DNA of 6,761 nt, taken from the NCBI GenBank assembly GCA_903928285.1, contig CAIYQH010000619.1, positions 1-6,761 of the forward strand, written 5' to 3'. How positions within the stretch are numbered: the stretch's first letter is position 1; every line of letters starts with the position of its first letter. Under the pieces are notes generated by a model, which saw only the letters and a program-made list of their open reading frames with translations, was not told the origin of the DNA and ran no database searches. Both the position numbers and the translations under genes were made by a program. This document shows positions 1-6,080 of this stretch, in pieces. This stretch comes from an uncultured Bacteroidales bacterium (GTDB lineage Bacteria > Bacteroidota > Bacteroidia > Bacteroidales > FEN-979).

Positions 1-1
1 C

Positions 2-772
2 GGGACCATCAAAAGCTCGCTGTGGAACTGTTTTGTCGAAAACAACCTGGATGTCAACCTTGGGATGGCACTTTCTGATGTTTATGCCTGGACTATTGAT
101 TTTTACGGGTTACAGAAGGGCGACCATTTCAAGGTCATCTATGAAGAGTTGTTTGTTGACAATGTGATGGTCGGCATCGACCGCATCCTCGCCTCCACCT
201 TTAACAGCAACGGCAAGGATTTTCATGCCTATAACTTTGACCAGGACGGCAAGGGTCAGTTTTTTGACGAGAACGGCCAGAGTCTCCAGCGGTCGTTTCT
301 GAAGGCGCCCCTGAAATTTTCGCATATAAGCTCCCGCTTTACCGGTGCCCGTTTGCATCCGATCCTGCGGATTGTAAGACCTCATTATGGCGTGGATTAT
401 GCCGCCCCACGGGGTACTCCCGTTGTTTCGCTGGGCGAAGGCCGTGTGGCGGAAGCAGGTTTTCACGGGGGTTACGGACGGTTTATCAGCATCCGTCACA
501 ATTCAGTCTATACCACCACCTATGCCCATTTGTCTGGTTACGCAAAGGGGCTGAAACCGGGGAGCCATGTTCAGCAGGGGGAGGTGATCGGTTATGTCGG
601 CAGCAGCGGACTTGCAACCGGTCCGCACCTTGATTTCAGGGTTTACCGCAATGGCAGCCCAACCGACCCCCTGAAACTGGAATCCCCCCCCTCAAAGCCT
701 GTCGACCCGAAAGACCTTGTAAAATTCAAACAGGTCGTCGTCAAAATGAACCTGGAGCTGGTGAAAAAATAG
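2..772 (+). CDS. M23 family (LytM-type) metallopeptidase, 5'-truncated
   Basis: Likely a cell-envelope peptidoglycan endopeptidase. The reading frame is open from base 2, and the 21 codons before the first internal ATG (65) continue the same domain, so ATG 65 is not the real start and the gene begins outside the window. The visible part is 256 residues. The first ~90 are a pre-catalytic domain with the signature YAWTIDFYGLQKGD, which I recall from M23 peptidases of Bacteroidetes. The catalytic domain follows, with HYGVD (bases 383-397; zinc His and Asp), TYAHLS, and GPHLDF (620-637). In classical LytM enzymes the last motif is HxH. Here the second His, a zinc ligand, is Asp. The usual Gly-rich tail GSPTDPLKL follows, then a Lys-rich end. 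Any signal peptide or membrane anchor would lie upstream of the window. Family assignment is firm; catalytic competence is inferred. Confidence 0.93.
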   Translation, partial: GTIKSSLWNCFVENNLDVNLGMALSDVYAWTIDFYGLQKGDHFKVIYEELFVDNVMVGIDRILASTFNSNGKDFHAYNFDQDGKGQFFDENGQSLQRSFLKAPLKFSHISSRFTGARLHPILRIVRPHYGVDYAAPRGTPVVSLGEGRVAEAGFHGGYGRFISIRHNSVYTTTYAHLSGYAKGLKPGSHVQQGEVIGYVGSSGLATGPHLDFRVYRNGSPTDPLKLESPPSKPVDPKDLVKFKQVVVKMNLELVKK

Positions 773-1122
773 ATTCCTCCCCCTCTTTCCTGTTACTATT
801 TATGCAGTAGACGATTACCCCTGGGAACTGGTGGGATGACCCTTGTTTCACCGGTGGCACGCTGTCATGCCTCTATAACTTTTCAATTCCAGGATCGCAG
901 GATTAGCTTACCCTTAACGAAGAAAAATCGAAGAACGATCGAAGAATGATCGAAAGACGATCGAAGGACGATCGAAGAAAAAGCGAAAGATAATCGAAGA
1001 AAAATCGGATATCAACCCTACCGGAACCGATGGGGAACCTTGCACAAACTGTTGAAGGTGCGGGACAGGTAAGCAGTTCCAGGGGAAATTTTCCCGCAGA
1101 CGGATGTTCGAAAACAAACGGA
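773..1122. other. Intergenic region between converging genes
   Basis: These 350 bp separate the ends of the M23 gene (plus) and the EXPERA-type gene (minus). The main content is the 11-bp tandem repeat at 918-1005. A possible hairpin lies at 827-833 paired with 849-855 (ACTGGTG with CACCGGT, one G-T pair, 15-nt loop). It could end M23 transcription but has no T-run after it. Near the other end, GGGAAATTTTCCC (1083-1095) is a short palindrome, and GCGGGA (1060-1065) can pair with TCCCGC (1092-1097). I see no convincing gene. The minus-strand open frames across this stretch exist because the repeat contains no stop codons on that strand, and their translation is low-complexity. Confidence 0.7.
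918..1005. repeat. Eight-copy 11-bp tandem repeat
   Basis: Eight consecutive units of exactly 11 bp, without indels, begin at 918, 929, 940, 951, 962, 973, 984 and 995, with the approximate consensus CGAAGAACGAT. Every unit starts CGAA. Variation falls in positions 5-11 (for example CGAAGAAAAAT, CGAAAGACGAT, CGAAGAAAAAG). Four GATC sites occur at exact 11-bp spacing (937, 948, 959, 970). Because 11 is close to one helical turn, the A-tracts and GATC sites fall on nearly the same face of the DNA. The array lies between two converging genes. Its function is unknown. It could be a protein-binding or curved-DNA site, a dispersed genomic repeat, or a neutral minisatellite. Confidence 0.9.
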
Positions 1123-1632
1123 TCAGGCTTCGATGGTGAAGGGGTGTTCATGTTTCCACATTTTCCAGATCAGGAAGATGGGGAATAAAAACCAGGGGGC
1201 GTTGGCGACGGTGACGATCAGTCCGGAATTGGTTGCATGGGGACCGAAGTATTCCTCGCTCATGATGATAAAGACATTGGTAAACATGATGGAGGAATAG
1301 ATCAGGGTGGGGACGCGGATCCAGTCCTTGCCTTTGATGAAGGCGTAGATGGCGGCGACATAATAGGGGCCAAAGAAGAGGACATCGAGCCAGATGGTGG
1401 CTTTCCACCAGGTTGGCCGGGCCCATTGAAGCGGATCAAAACTGCTCCCCCACCAGTGTACCATGTCGACCAGGAAGGGAAGCGGCCAGATGGGATACCT
1501 GAAATTGTCGGGATCGGCGATCACCAGTTGTTCCAGGTCGACGATATAGGTGATATACAGCACATTCAGGAAGAAAAAGGCCAGGTAGATGTAATCGGTT
1601 TTGCGGTCTTTCAGGGGGATGGGGCTTCTCAT
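1123..1632 (-). CDS. EXPERA/emopamil-binding-type four-helix membrane protein
   Basis: This 169-residue protein has four hydrophobic segments, at roughly residues 14-32, 77-98, 105-125 and 138-158. That matches the size and topology of the EXPERA fold (EBP sterol isomerase, TMEM97/sigma-2, TM6SF). Family-like features are an Asp at the end of helix 1 (D32), a long aromatic loop with a DP..WARPTWW stretch before helix 2, Asp/Pro in helix 2 (D83, P89), and an acidic pair E126-E127 after helix 3. Eukaryotic members bind or isomerise sterols; bacterial members are mostly uncharacterised, so no substrate is assigned. The ATG at 1632 is the first in frame and has no clear ribosome-binding site. The gene lies 51 bp downstream of the SDR gene on the same strand, so the two are probably co-transcribed. 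The fold call rests on pattern recognition; another small four-helix family is possible. Confidence 0.72.
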   Translation of the reverse strand: MRSPIPLKDRKTDYIYLAFFFLNVLYITYIVDLEQLVIADPDNFRYPIWPLPFLVDMVHWWGSSFDPLQWARPTWWKATIWLDVLFFGPYYVAAIYAFIKGKDWIRVPTLIYSSIMFTNVFIIMSEEYFGPHATNSGLIVTVANAPWFLFPIFLIWKMWKHEHPFTIEA

Positions 1633-1683
1633 GGTTAAAATCAGGGGTTTAATGGTGTATTATGCAAGGTTTATTTCAATAAG

Positions 1684-2529
1684 TCATTTGGAGAAAACAG
1701 GAAGATTTTTCTTTTTCCTGGCTGCTTTGGCCATCTGGCGGGCGATGGCAAGCCTGAAGCTGCTGATGTTGGATAAATAGGCTCCGATTTTCACGCCGAA
1801 GTCAGAATAGGCCAGGTTTTGCGGTTTTCCGATCAGCTTCACCAGCTGGCGGGCGACATGTTCCGGCGTTTTAGGTTTGGTGAAGGCCGCAGCGATAAAA
1901 TTCTGGTCAGGCATCATCAGGAAATCCTGGTCAATATGTCCCAATCGTGAATCGGGCAGGGAATCGGTTTTGATATATCCCGGGAAATATTCACTGATCC
2001 TGATCCCGTTTCCATACCATTCGGCCTGAATGGTGCGGGTCCAGGCAGTCAGGGCGGCCTTTGAACACACGTAGGGCGCATAAAAGGGTATCCCCATCAT
2101 AAATCCCGGGGAACCCACATTGATAATGTGGCCGCCGCCCTGTTTCCGCATAAATCCAAGCGCCTCCTGCGTGGCTGCCACGGGGGCGATGAGGTTGGTG
2201 CGGAAGGCCCGGAGCAGGTCGTCGCTTGTCACCACCTCCGACTGGTCAACGATGATGGAGGCGGCGTTATTCACCAGCACGTCGATCCTGCCGAAGCGGG
2301 CGACCACCTGAAGGACCATATCGCGGGCCTGCGATTCGTCGCCCAGGTCAACAGCAATGACAAGCGATGAGGTCATGGACCGGGCAAGATCTTCCAGTTT
2401 TTCCTTGCGGCGCGAAGCCATGGCGACAGTTGCCCCGGCTGCATCGAATGCCCTGGCTGCGGCTGCGCCGATTCCGGAGGATGCCCCGGTGATGAGAATG
2501 ACTTTGTTTTGCAGTGAAAGTGGTTTCAA
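1684..2529 (-). CDS. Short-chain dehydrogenase/reductase (SDR), classical type
   Basis: An NAD(P)-dependent oxidoreductase of 281 residues, slightly longer than the ~250 of a typical classical SDR. The Rossmann nucleotide-binding motif TGASSGIG is at residues 14-21, the basic pair R40-R41 after strand 2 suggests NADP(H), DL is at 61-62, NNAA at 87-90, and the catalytic set is N112, S140, Y153 and K157 (YVCSK). A PGYIKTD stretch (183-189) follows, and a basic C-terminal tail (residues 268-274, rich in Lys/Arg) could contact membrane or acidic partners. The start is TTG at 2529 (MKPLSL). An in-frame TAA lies a dozen codons upstream and no ATG falls between it and the Rossmann motif. The ATG at 2560 is in another frame. 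The substrate cannot be read from sequence. Pairing with a membrane EXPERA-type protein hints at a lipid or isoprenoid substrate (inference). Confidence 0.93.
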   Translation of the reverse strand: MKPLSLQNKVILITGASSGIGAAAARAFDAAGATVAMASRRKEKLEDLARSMTSSLVIAVDLGDESQARDMVLQVVARFGRIDVLVNNAASIIVDQSEVVTSDDLLRAFRTNLIAPVAATQEALGFMRKQGGGHIINVGSPGFMMGIPFYAPYVCSKAALTAWTRTIQAEWYGNGIRISEYFPGYIKTDSLPDSRLGHIDQDFLMMPDQNFIAAAFTKPKTPEHVARQLVKLIGKPQNLAYSDFGVKIGAYLSNISSFRLAIARQMAKAARKKKNLPVFSK

Positions 2530-2676
2530 GGATGGGATTATAAGTTGACAATTCAGGCATGATTACAAGGCGCCAAAATTAGTTGATTTTTGACTTGCTG
2601 AACATGGATCTGATCAAAATGGCAGGGTTCACAATTTTGCCTATTTTTGTCGGCAGACAATGAATTAAATTCAGCC
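2530..2676. other. Divergent intergenic region
   Basis: This 147-bp AT-rich stretch separates the minus-strand SDR start from the plus-strand biosynthetic operon, so promoters for both directions should lie here. The only motif I can support is the -7-like box at 2642-2649. Short inverted matches (CAAAATT at 2574-2580 with AATTTTG at 2633-2639; TTTTGA at 2588-2593 with TCAAAA at 2614-2619) are nested around the middle but are too short and AT-rich to call operators. No regulator gene is adjacent. Confidence 0.5.
2642..2649 (+). promoter_or_regulatory. Candidate Bacteroidetes -7 promoter box
   Basis: TATTTTTG fits the Bacteroidetes primary-sigma -7 consensus TAnnTTTG at every defined position. 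It lies 28-31 bp before the paired ATG codons at 2677/2680, giving a plausible short leader. I find no TTTG -33 element at the usual distance, so the call is tentative. If correct, the TTG at 2647 is promoter sequence rather than a start codon. Confidence 0.35.
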
Positions 2677-3066
2677 ATGATGCTGCAGGGTAATTTTTAT
2701 GATATTCAATCGTTTAGCATTTCAGACCCGGTTATTTTCCCGGTTGAACTCACGGCCATGGTACTGATGAACGCCAGCCACGAGGTGTACCAGGGCCATT
2801 TCCCGGGAAACCCCGTGGTTCCCGGCGTATGCCAGATCCAGATGATTACCGAACTGGCAGGAAAGGCAGTTAACAAAAATCTCATGCTTTCAGAATCGGA
2901 TAATATCAAATTTTTATCAACGATAAACCCTCATCTGAACCGGGAACTTGAATTCAGTATCCTGATAAAACAGGTTGAGTCTGGCCGGCTGTCGGTAACG
3001 GCATCCATCGTTTCCGGTTCAACGGTATTTTTAAAATTCAAAGGCAAATTCGATACGGAAAAATAA
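2677..3066 (+). CDS. FabZ-like hotdog (3-hydroxyacyl-ACP dehydratase family) protein
   Basis: A single hotdog-domain protein of about 128 residues, expected in the cytosol and acting on acyl-ACP or acyl-CoA. Numbered from the ATG at 2680, the FabA/FabZ signature GHFPGNPVVPGV occupies 39-50, with H40 as the expected catalytic histidine. The helix that follows reads CQIQMITELAG. In FabZ the fourth residue after PGV is the catalytic Glu; here it is Gln (Q54). The protein may therefore be a non-dehydrating binder, an isomerase-like variant, or use another acid. I recall similar PGVC proteins in Bacteroidetes pigment and lipid clusters, so the change may be a subfamily trait. The start is one of the tandem ATGs at 2677/2680; a TTG at 2647 would overlap the candidate promoter. 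Its TAA stop overlaps the next ATG by one base (TAATG). It is the first gene of the operon. Confidence 0.85.
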   Translation: MMLQGNFYDIQSFSISDPVIFPVELTAMVLMNASHEVYQGHFPGNPVVPGVCQIQMITELAGKAVNKNLMLSESDNIKFLSTINPHLNRELEFSILIKQVESGRLSVTASIVSGSTVFLKFKGKFDTEK

Positions 3067-3455
3067 TGGCTAAAAAATTAACTGTCACCTTTACAGCCAG
3101 GGGATATGAGCTTGATTCCTACAACCATGTGAATAATTCGGTTTACCTGAATTACTTTGAACATGCGCGCTGGGAATATTTCAGGGAGCTCGGAATGTAT
3201 GATTTTTTAAAGGATCACGGCAACCTGCCTGTGGTAACCGATGTTCACATACGCTATCAGCGGGAAATCAGGCTTTTTGATGAGCTGGCGATCGAATCAT
3301 TTTGTATGGAGGAGAAGCCTTATATTGTTTTTCAGCAGAAGCTGATCAACAAGTCGACAGGTTTGTCGTCGGCAAGGGCCACCACCAAGCTGATCTTTCT
3401 TGACGGCGAGAAGGTTCCGCGTGACGTTCCCGCAGAGATCCTCGCCCTGATATAA
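3066..3455 (+). CDS. 4HBT/YbgC-type hotdog acyl thioesterase
   Basis: A 129-residue hotdog thioesterase expected to hydrolyse acyl-CoA or acyl-ACP in the cytosol. The 4-hydroxybenzoyl-CoA thioesterase signature is clear: D17 followed by HVNN at 21-24, then VYLNYFEHARWEYF. D17 sits at the position of the catalytic Asp of the family. The usual Gly before HVNN is Asn (N20). Length is normal. The ATG at 3066 overlaps the previous stop codon by one base, indicating translational coupling. In a biosynthetic operon it would release a finished chain or edit stalled acyl-carrier intermediates (inference). Chain-length preference cannot be deduced. Confidence 0.9.
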   Translation: MAKKLTVTFTARGYELDSYNHVNNSVYLNYFEHARWEYFRELGMYDFLKDHGNLPVVTDVHIRYQREIRLFDELAIESFCMEEKPYIVFQQKLINKSTGLSSARATTKLIFLDGEKVPRDVPAEILALI

Positions 3456-3474
3456 ACTGCGGAACAGATGATTT

Positions 3475-4260
3475 ATGGATGAAATGAAGACAGTGCAACA
3501 AGATGACATACGCTTCGAAGTAAGGGACAATATTGCCATACTCACCCTCTCCGGTGCCCCGGGAAACTACCTCAAGACACCTGCTTTTATGCCGTTATCG
3601 CAATTCAGCCAATGGATGAGCGATGAGAGCCTGAAGGGGCTGATCATCCGGGGCGAAGGACGGAACTTCTCAGCCGGTGGTGATCTGACAAAGCTCTTTA
3701 CGGCCATGGATGAGGATGACAGCGTTACTGAAACCCTGATGACGGAAGGAGGCGAACTGCTTCGCGCCATTGAAAACCTTGACATCCCCGTGATTGCTGC
3801 CATCAACAGGGTCTGTTTTGGCGGCGGCCTTGAACTGGCCCTTGCATGCCATATCCGGGTAGCTTCTGAAAATGCCCTGCTGGCCTTTCCCGAGGTGAAC
3901 AGGAACCTGATGCCCGGCATGGGCGGCACCTTTCGCCTTCCAGCCGTTACCGGGCTTTTTCATGCCGCCGGGATGATCCTTGGCGGGGATACGATAGATG
4001 CTGTCACGGCAAAAGAGACAGGAGTGATCGATCATATAGCACCCCGCGACCAGGCCTTCGATTATGCCTGGCGCCTGATGCTGAAGATGACACATGACAG
4101 ACCGGTTGTGGTCATCCGAAATATCATGACAGCCCTGAGAAACAGCCTGTGCCTTGCCCCGGATGAGGCAATAAAGGAGGAGACCAGGCTTTTTTGTGAA
4201 CTTGCACGTATCGAATCAGCTCGTAGAAAACAGGAAGATGGTAATACAATGGGTAGTTGA
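3475..4260 (+). CDS. Enoyl-CoA hydratase/isomerase (crotonase) family protein, first of two
   Basis: A 261-residue, full-length crotonase-fold enzyme acting on a CoA or ACP thioester. The first oxyanion-hole segment GRNFSAGGDL is at 62-71 and the second CFGGGLELALAC at 114-125. Both glutamates that act in enoyl-CoA hydration align: E120 in GGLELA and E140 in FPEVNRNLMPG. Hydratase or dehydratase chemistry is therefore plausible, while isomerase or hydrolase activity cannot be excluded. The ATG at 3475 is 19 bp after the thioesterase stop, with an alternative in-frame ATG at 3484. The C-terminal 23 bp overlap the start of the next gene. It is paralogous to that neighbour: both share IPVIAAI and NLMPG.GG motifs at equivalent places. 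Confidence 0.92.
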   Translation: MDEMKTVQQDDIRFEVRDNIAILTLSGAPGNYLKTPAFMPLSQFSQWMSDESLKGLIIRGEGRNFSAGGDLTKLFTAMDEDDSVTETLMTEGGELLRAIENLDIPVIAAINRVCFGGGLELALACHIRVASENALLAFPEVNRNLMPGMGGTFRLPAVTGLFHAAGMILGGDTIDAVTAKETGVIDHIAPRDQAFDYAWRLMLKMTHDRPVVVIRNIMTALRNSLCLAPDEAIKEETRLFCELARIESARRKQEDGNTMGS

Positions 4261-4885
4261 GGACCGGATAGGCTGGTTCACCTTTGGCCAGCCACCCTCC
4301 AATACAATGACGATGCAGTTTTTCAGCGCCTTTGGTCAATGGATCGACCATGTGTCGGCGGATCCATCGTTAAAAGCGATCATCATCCTTGGAAATGGCC
4401 GTCATTTCTCGTCGGGAGCAGATCTTCATGAGTTGCTTGAAAACAGCTCCGAAACCTGGTTGATGCGAAACTCGCTGAACTTCGCCAGACTTGGTCTGTT
4501 GAAGATCCCTGTAATCGCGGCGATCCGCGGTATATGCCTGGGTTCGGCCTTCGAACTGGCCCTTTTTTGCCATTTCAGGATTTGCGCCGAAGATGCCGTG
4601 TTGGGACTGCCTGAAGCATCCTACAACCTCATGCCGGGGATCGGCGGGATCGGCCATATGGCAAACCTGGCCGGCAAAGCCAGTGGAATTGAACTGGTCC
4701 TGCAGGGAGCCACTTTTCAGTCTGCAGAAGCAAAAGAGATGGGACTGATTGACACAGTTGTGACCAAAAAGGATCTCACCAGGGTGGCTGGCGATTTTGC
4801 AAGGGCCCTGCCGGAAAACCTGATTCCGGGGAACAGGAAAATCTACATTAAAAAATATTTATCCGGACTGCATGTTGCTGAATAG
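4238..4885 (+). CDS. Enoyl-CoA hydratase/isomerase (crotonase) family protein, second and shorter
   Basis: A 215-residue crotonase-fold protein, about 40 residues shorter than the usual ~255-260. The missing part is C-terminal, where crotonases normally carry helices that build the trimer and cover the active site. Present are GRHFSSGADL (54-63), E106 in SAFELALFC and E126 in LPEASYNLMPG, so both hydratase glutamates align. The normally Gly-rich GGG before E106 has become GSAF, which may alter the second oxyanion-hole loop. ATG 4238 starts at the expected N-terminus; a GTG at 4196 would add 14 residues not typical of the family. The start lies 23 bp inside the preceding gene and the stop lies 14 bp inside the next, so translation of all three is probably coupled. 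Similarity to the preceding gene product suggests an old duplication followed by specialisation. Confidence 0.9.
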   Translation: MVIQWVVEDRIGWFTFGQPPSNTMTMQFFSAFGQWIDHVSADPSLKAIIILGNGRHFSSGADLHELLENSSETWLMRNSLNFARLGLLKIPVIAAIRGICLGSAFELALFCHFRICAEDAVLGLPEASYNLMPGIGGIGHMANLAGKASGIELVLQGATFQSAEAKEMGLIDTVVTKKDLTRVAGDFARALPENLIPGNRKIYIKKYLSGLHVAE

Positions 4886-5996
4886 AGAGAATATCCATGT
4901 CAGGATCACAGGAAGCGGATCCTTTCTTCCGGGCAGGCCCATCGCCCCGGATGAGGTCGATCATTACCTTGGAGAACTGGCCGAAGCTCCCGAAAAAATC
5001 AGGAAATGGCTGCTGCGCACCAGGACCTTGATGAAGGAGCTTATCGAGGTTGATTTTTACCATTTTGCCATAGATCCTGTTACCAGGCGCTTCACGGAGG
5101 ATAATGTAACCATGTCGGTAAAAGCGGCCATCGAGGCGATTGCCGATGCCGGGATTATCCCTTCCGACATCGACCTGATCGTTTACGGGAGCGCGCACCA
5201 GGACCAGATGCCTACGGCAAGCGTCAGGATACAGGAGGCGCTGGGAATTGAGCGGTGCGCCGAGATCTCGGTACATGCAAACTGTACCTCGGCCTATAAA
5301 GCCTTGCTGATCGCGGCCGATCTGATCCGCAACGGCCGTTATAAAACAGCCCTGGTCCTTTCGGCCAACATCTCCTCCTCCGAACTGGTTGCGGAATATT
5401 ATAACCAGCCCCTTGTGAAAAAGGAGGAGCTCTTCCTGCGCTATTTTCTCAGCGATGGCGCCTCTGCACTGGTTCTCCAGGCAACCGGTGAATCAAAAGA
5501 TGGTTTGTTTGTGGCGTATAACTACATCGAGTCGGTCGGTGGGCTGAAACCTGCTGCCATGGGGAACAAACGACCTGCCTATTTCATGAACCCGATGGAA
5601 GAATTTAAACTGGGTTACCACCACCTGGCACAGATGTTCCAGGAGGACCTTCGGGCAAATTTTCACGAGGAGGGAGGCTCTGTCTTTTTAAAAGGGTTGA
5701 AAAGAATGCTGGCAAAATACCCTGTGGATCCCGGCAGGATTAAATTCTTCCAGGTTAATTTTCCTTCGAAACATATTTCAGAACTTATCATGGATGAATG
5801 CAGTGAGCTTGGCATCAACCGAAGCACCCTTTATTCAAAAATGGCCTCCATGGGATACATAGGCCCGCCAATGGCGCTGCTTTGCCTCGACAAAATCAGG
5901 AAAGAGGAAAAACTGGAGGCCGGCGATGTGATCCTGAGTTTTGTCACGGAGGTAAGCAAATTCATGCAGGCCGGATATATTATTCAACAATGGTGA
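4872..5996 (+). CDS. Ketoacyl-ACP synthase III / HMG-CoA synthase-like thiolase-fold protein
   Basis: A 374-residue thiolase-fold enzyme, longer than a typical FabH (~320). Expected chemistry is Claisen-type condensation or acyl transfer through an acyl-cysteine. The nucleophile is C138 in HANCTSAYKAL, and SDGASALVL (194-202) matches the KAS III core motif. The other two catalytic positions are not standard. Where FabH has PHQAN this protein has QVNFPSK (294-300), placing Asn (N296) at the His and Ser at the Asn. Where FabH has GNTSAAS it has GYIGPPM (328-334), placing Tyr (Y329) at the Asn. The FQVNFPSK stretch also resembles the FHxPFPK region of HMG-CoA synthases, with Gln for the catalytic His. 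A FabH-type initiator is therefore unlikely; acyltransferase, HMGS-like aldol or head-to-head condensing roles are alternatives. ATG 4872 overlaps the previous gene by 14 bp. Confidence 0.85.
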   Translation: MLLNRENIHVRITGSGSFLPGRPIAPDEVDHYLGELAEAPEKIRKWLLRTRTLMKELIEVDFYHFAIDPVTRRFTEDNVTMSVKAAIEAIADAGIIPSDIDLIVYGSAHQDQMPTASVRIQEALGIERCAEISVHANCTSAYKALLIAADLIRNGRYKTALVLSANISSSELVAEYYNQPLVKKEELFLRYFLSDGASALVLQATGESKDGLFVAYNYIESVGGLKPAAMGNKRPAYFMNPMEEFKLGYHHLAQMFQEDLRANFHEEGGSVFLKGLKRMLAKYPVDPGRIKFFQVNFPSKHISELIMDECSELGINRSTLYSKMASMGYIGPPMALLCLDKIRKEEKLEAGDVILSFVTEVSKFMQAGYIIQQW

Positions 5997-6080
5997 CGGG
6001 GACCAGGGTAAAAAAAACAGCCAAATCCCGGCCTGGACAATAACTCTGGATTGTTCTGCATATGTACATTAAATAAAAAA

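Noticed and set aside
903..1151. Minus-strand open frames of 82 and 67 codons across the 11-bp repeat
   Set aside because: They are open only because the repeat has no stops on that strand. The translation is a low-complexity 11-residue periodicity rich in F, S, L, I and R, with no recognisable domain, and the longer one runs into the end of the EXPERA-type gene.
1237..1638. Plus-strand open frame of 133 codons opposite the EXPERA-type gene
   Set aside because: It is the antisense of a gene with a coherent four-helix protein. The translation is Gly/Asp-rich without hydrophobic core or motif.
2348..2560. Possible frameshift near the SDR 5' end, using the ATG at 2560 in another frame
   Set aside because: The SDR protein is complete and well formed from TTG 2529. 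The 2560 frame gives no SDR-like sequence, so no frameshift is needed.
2574..2639. Nested inverted repeats in the divergent region as a possible operator
   Set aside because: The arms are 6-7 bp, made of A/T runs and 20-52 bp apart, which is expected by chance in an AT-rich spacer.
4196..4240. GTG 4196 as the start of the second crotonase
   Set aside because: It would add 14 residues unlike the crotonase N-terminus and lengthen the overlap with the preceding gene. ATG 4238 gives a normal N-terminus (VIQW..EDRIGWFTF).
3475..5996. A complete HMG-CoA synthase (beta-branching) cassette
   Set aside because: The order of two crotonases plus an HMGS/KAS III-like enzyme is suggestive. However, no discrete ACP or decarboxylating ketosynthase is in the window, both crotonases keep the hydratase glutamates, and the condensing enzyme lacks the HMGS catalytic His.
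2677..5996. A flexirubin/dialkylresorcinol pigment cluster
   Set aside because: Hotdog and KAS III-like genes occur in such clusters. No DarA-type cyclase, aromatic starter gene, ketosynthase array or exporter is seen here, so the label would be a guess.
5997..6080. Terminator or promoter between the condensing-enzyme and radical SAM genes
   Set aside because: CCAGG and CCTGG can pair over only 5 bp with no T-run. TAACTCTG (6041-6048) is one mismatch from the -7 consensus but has no -33 element. Neither is strong enough to list.
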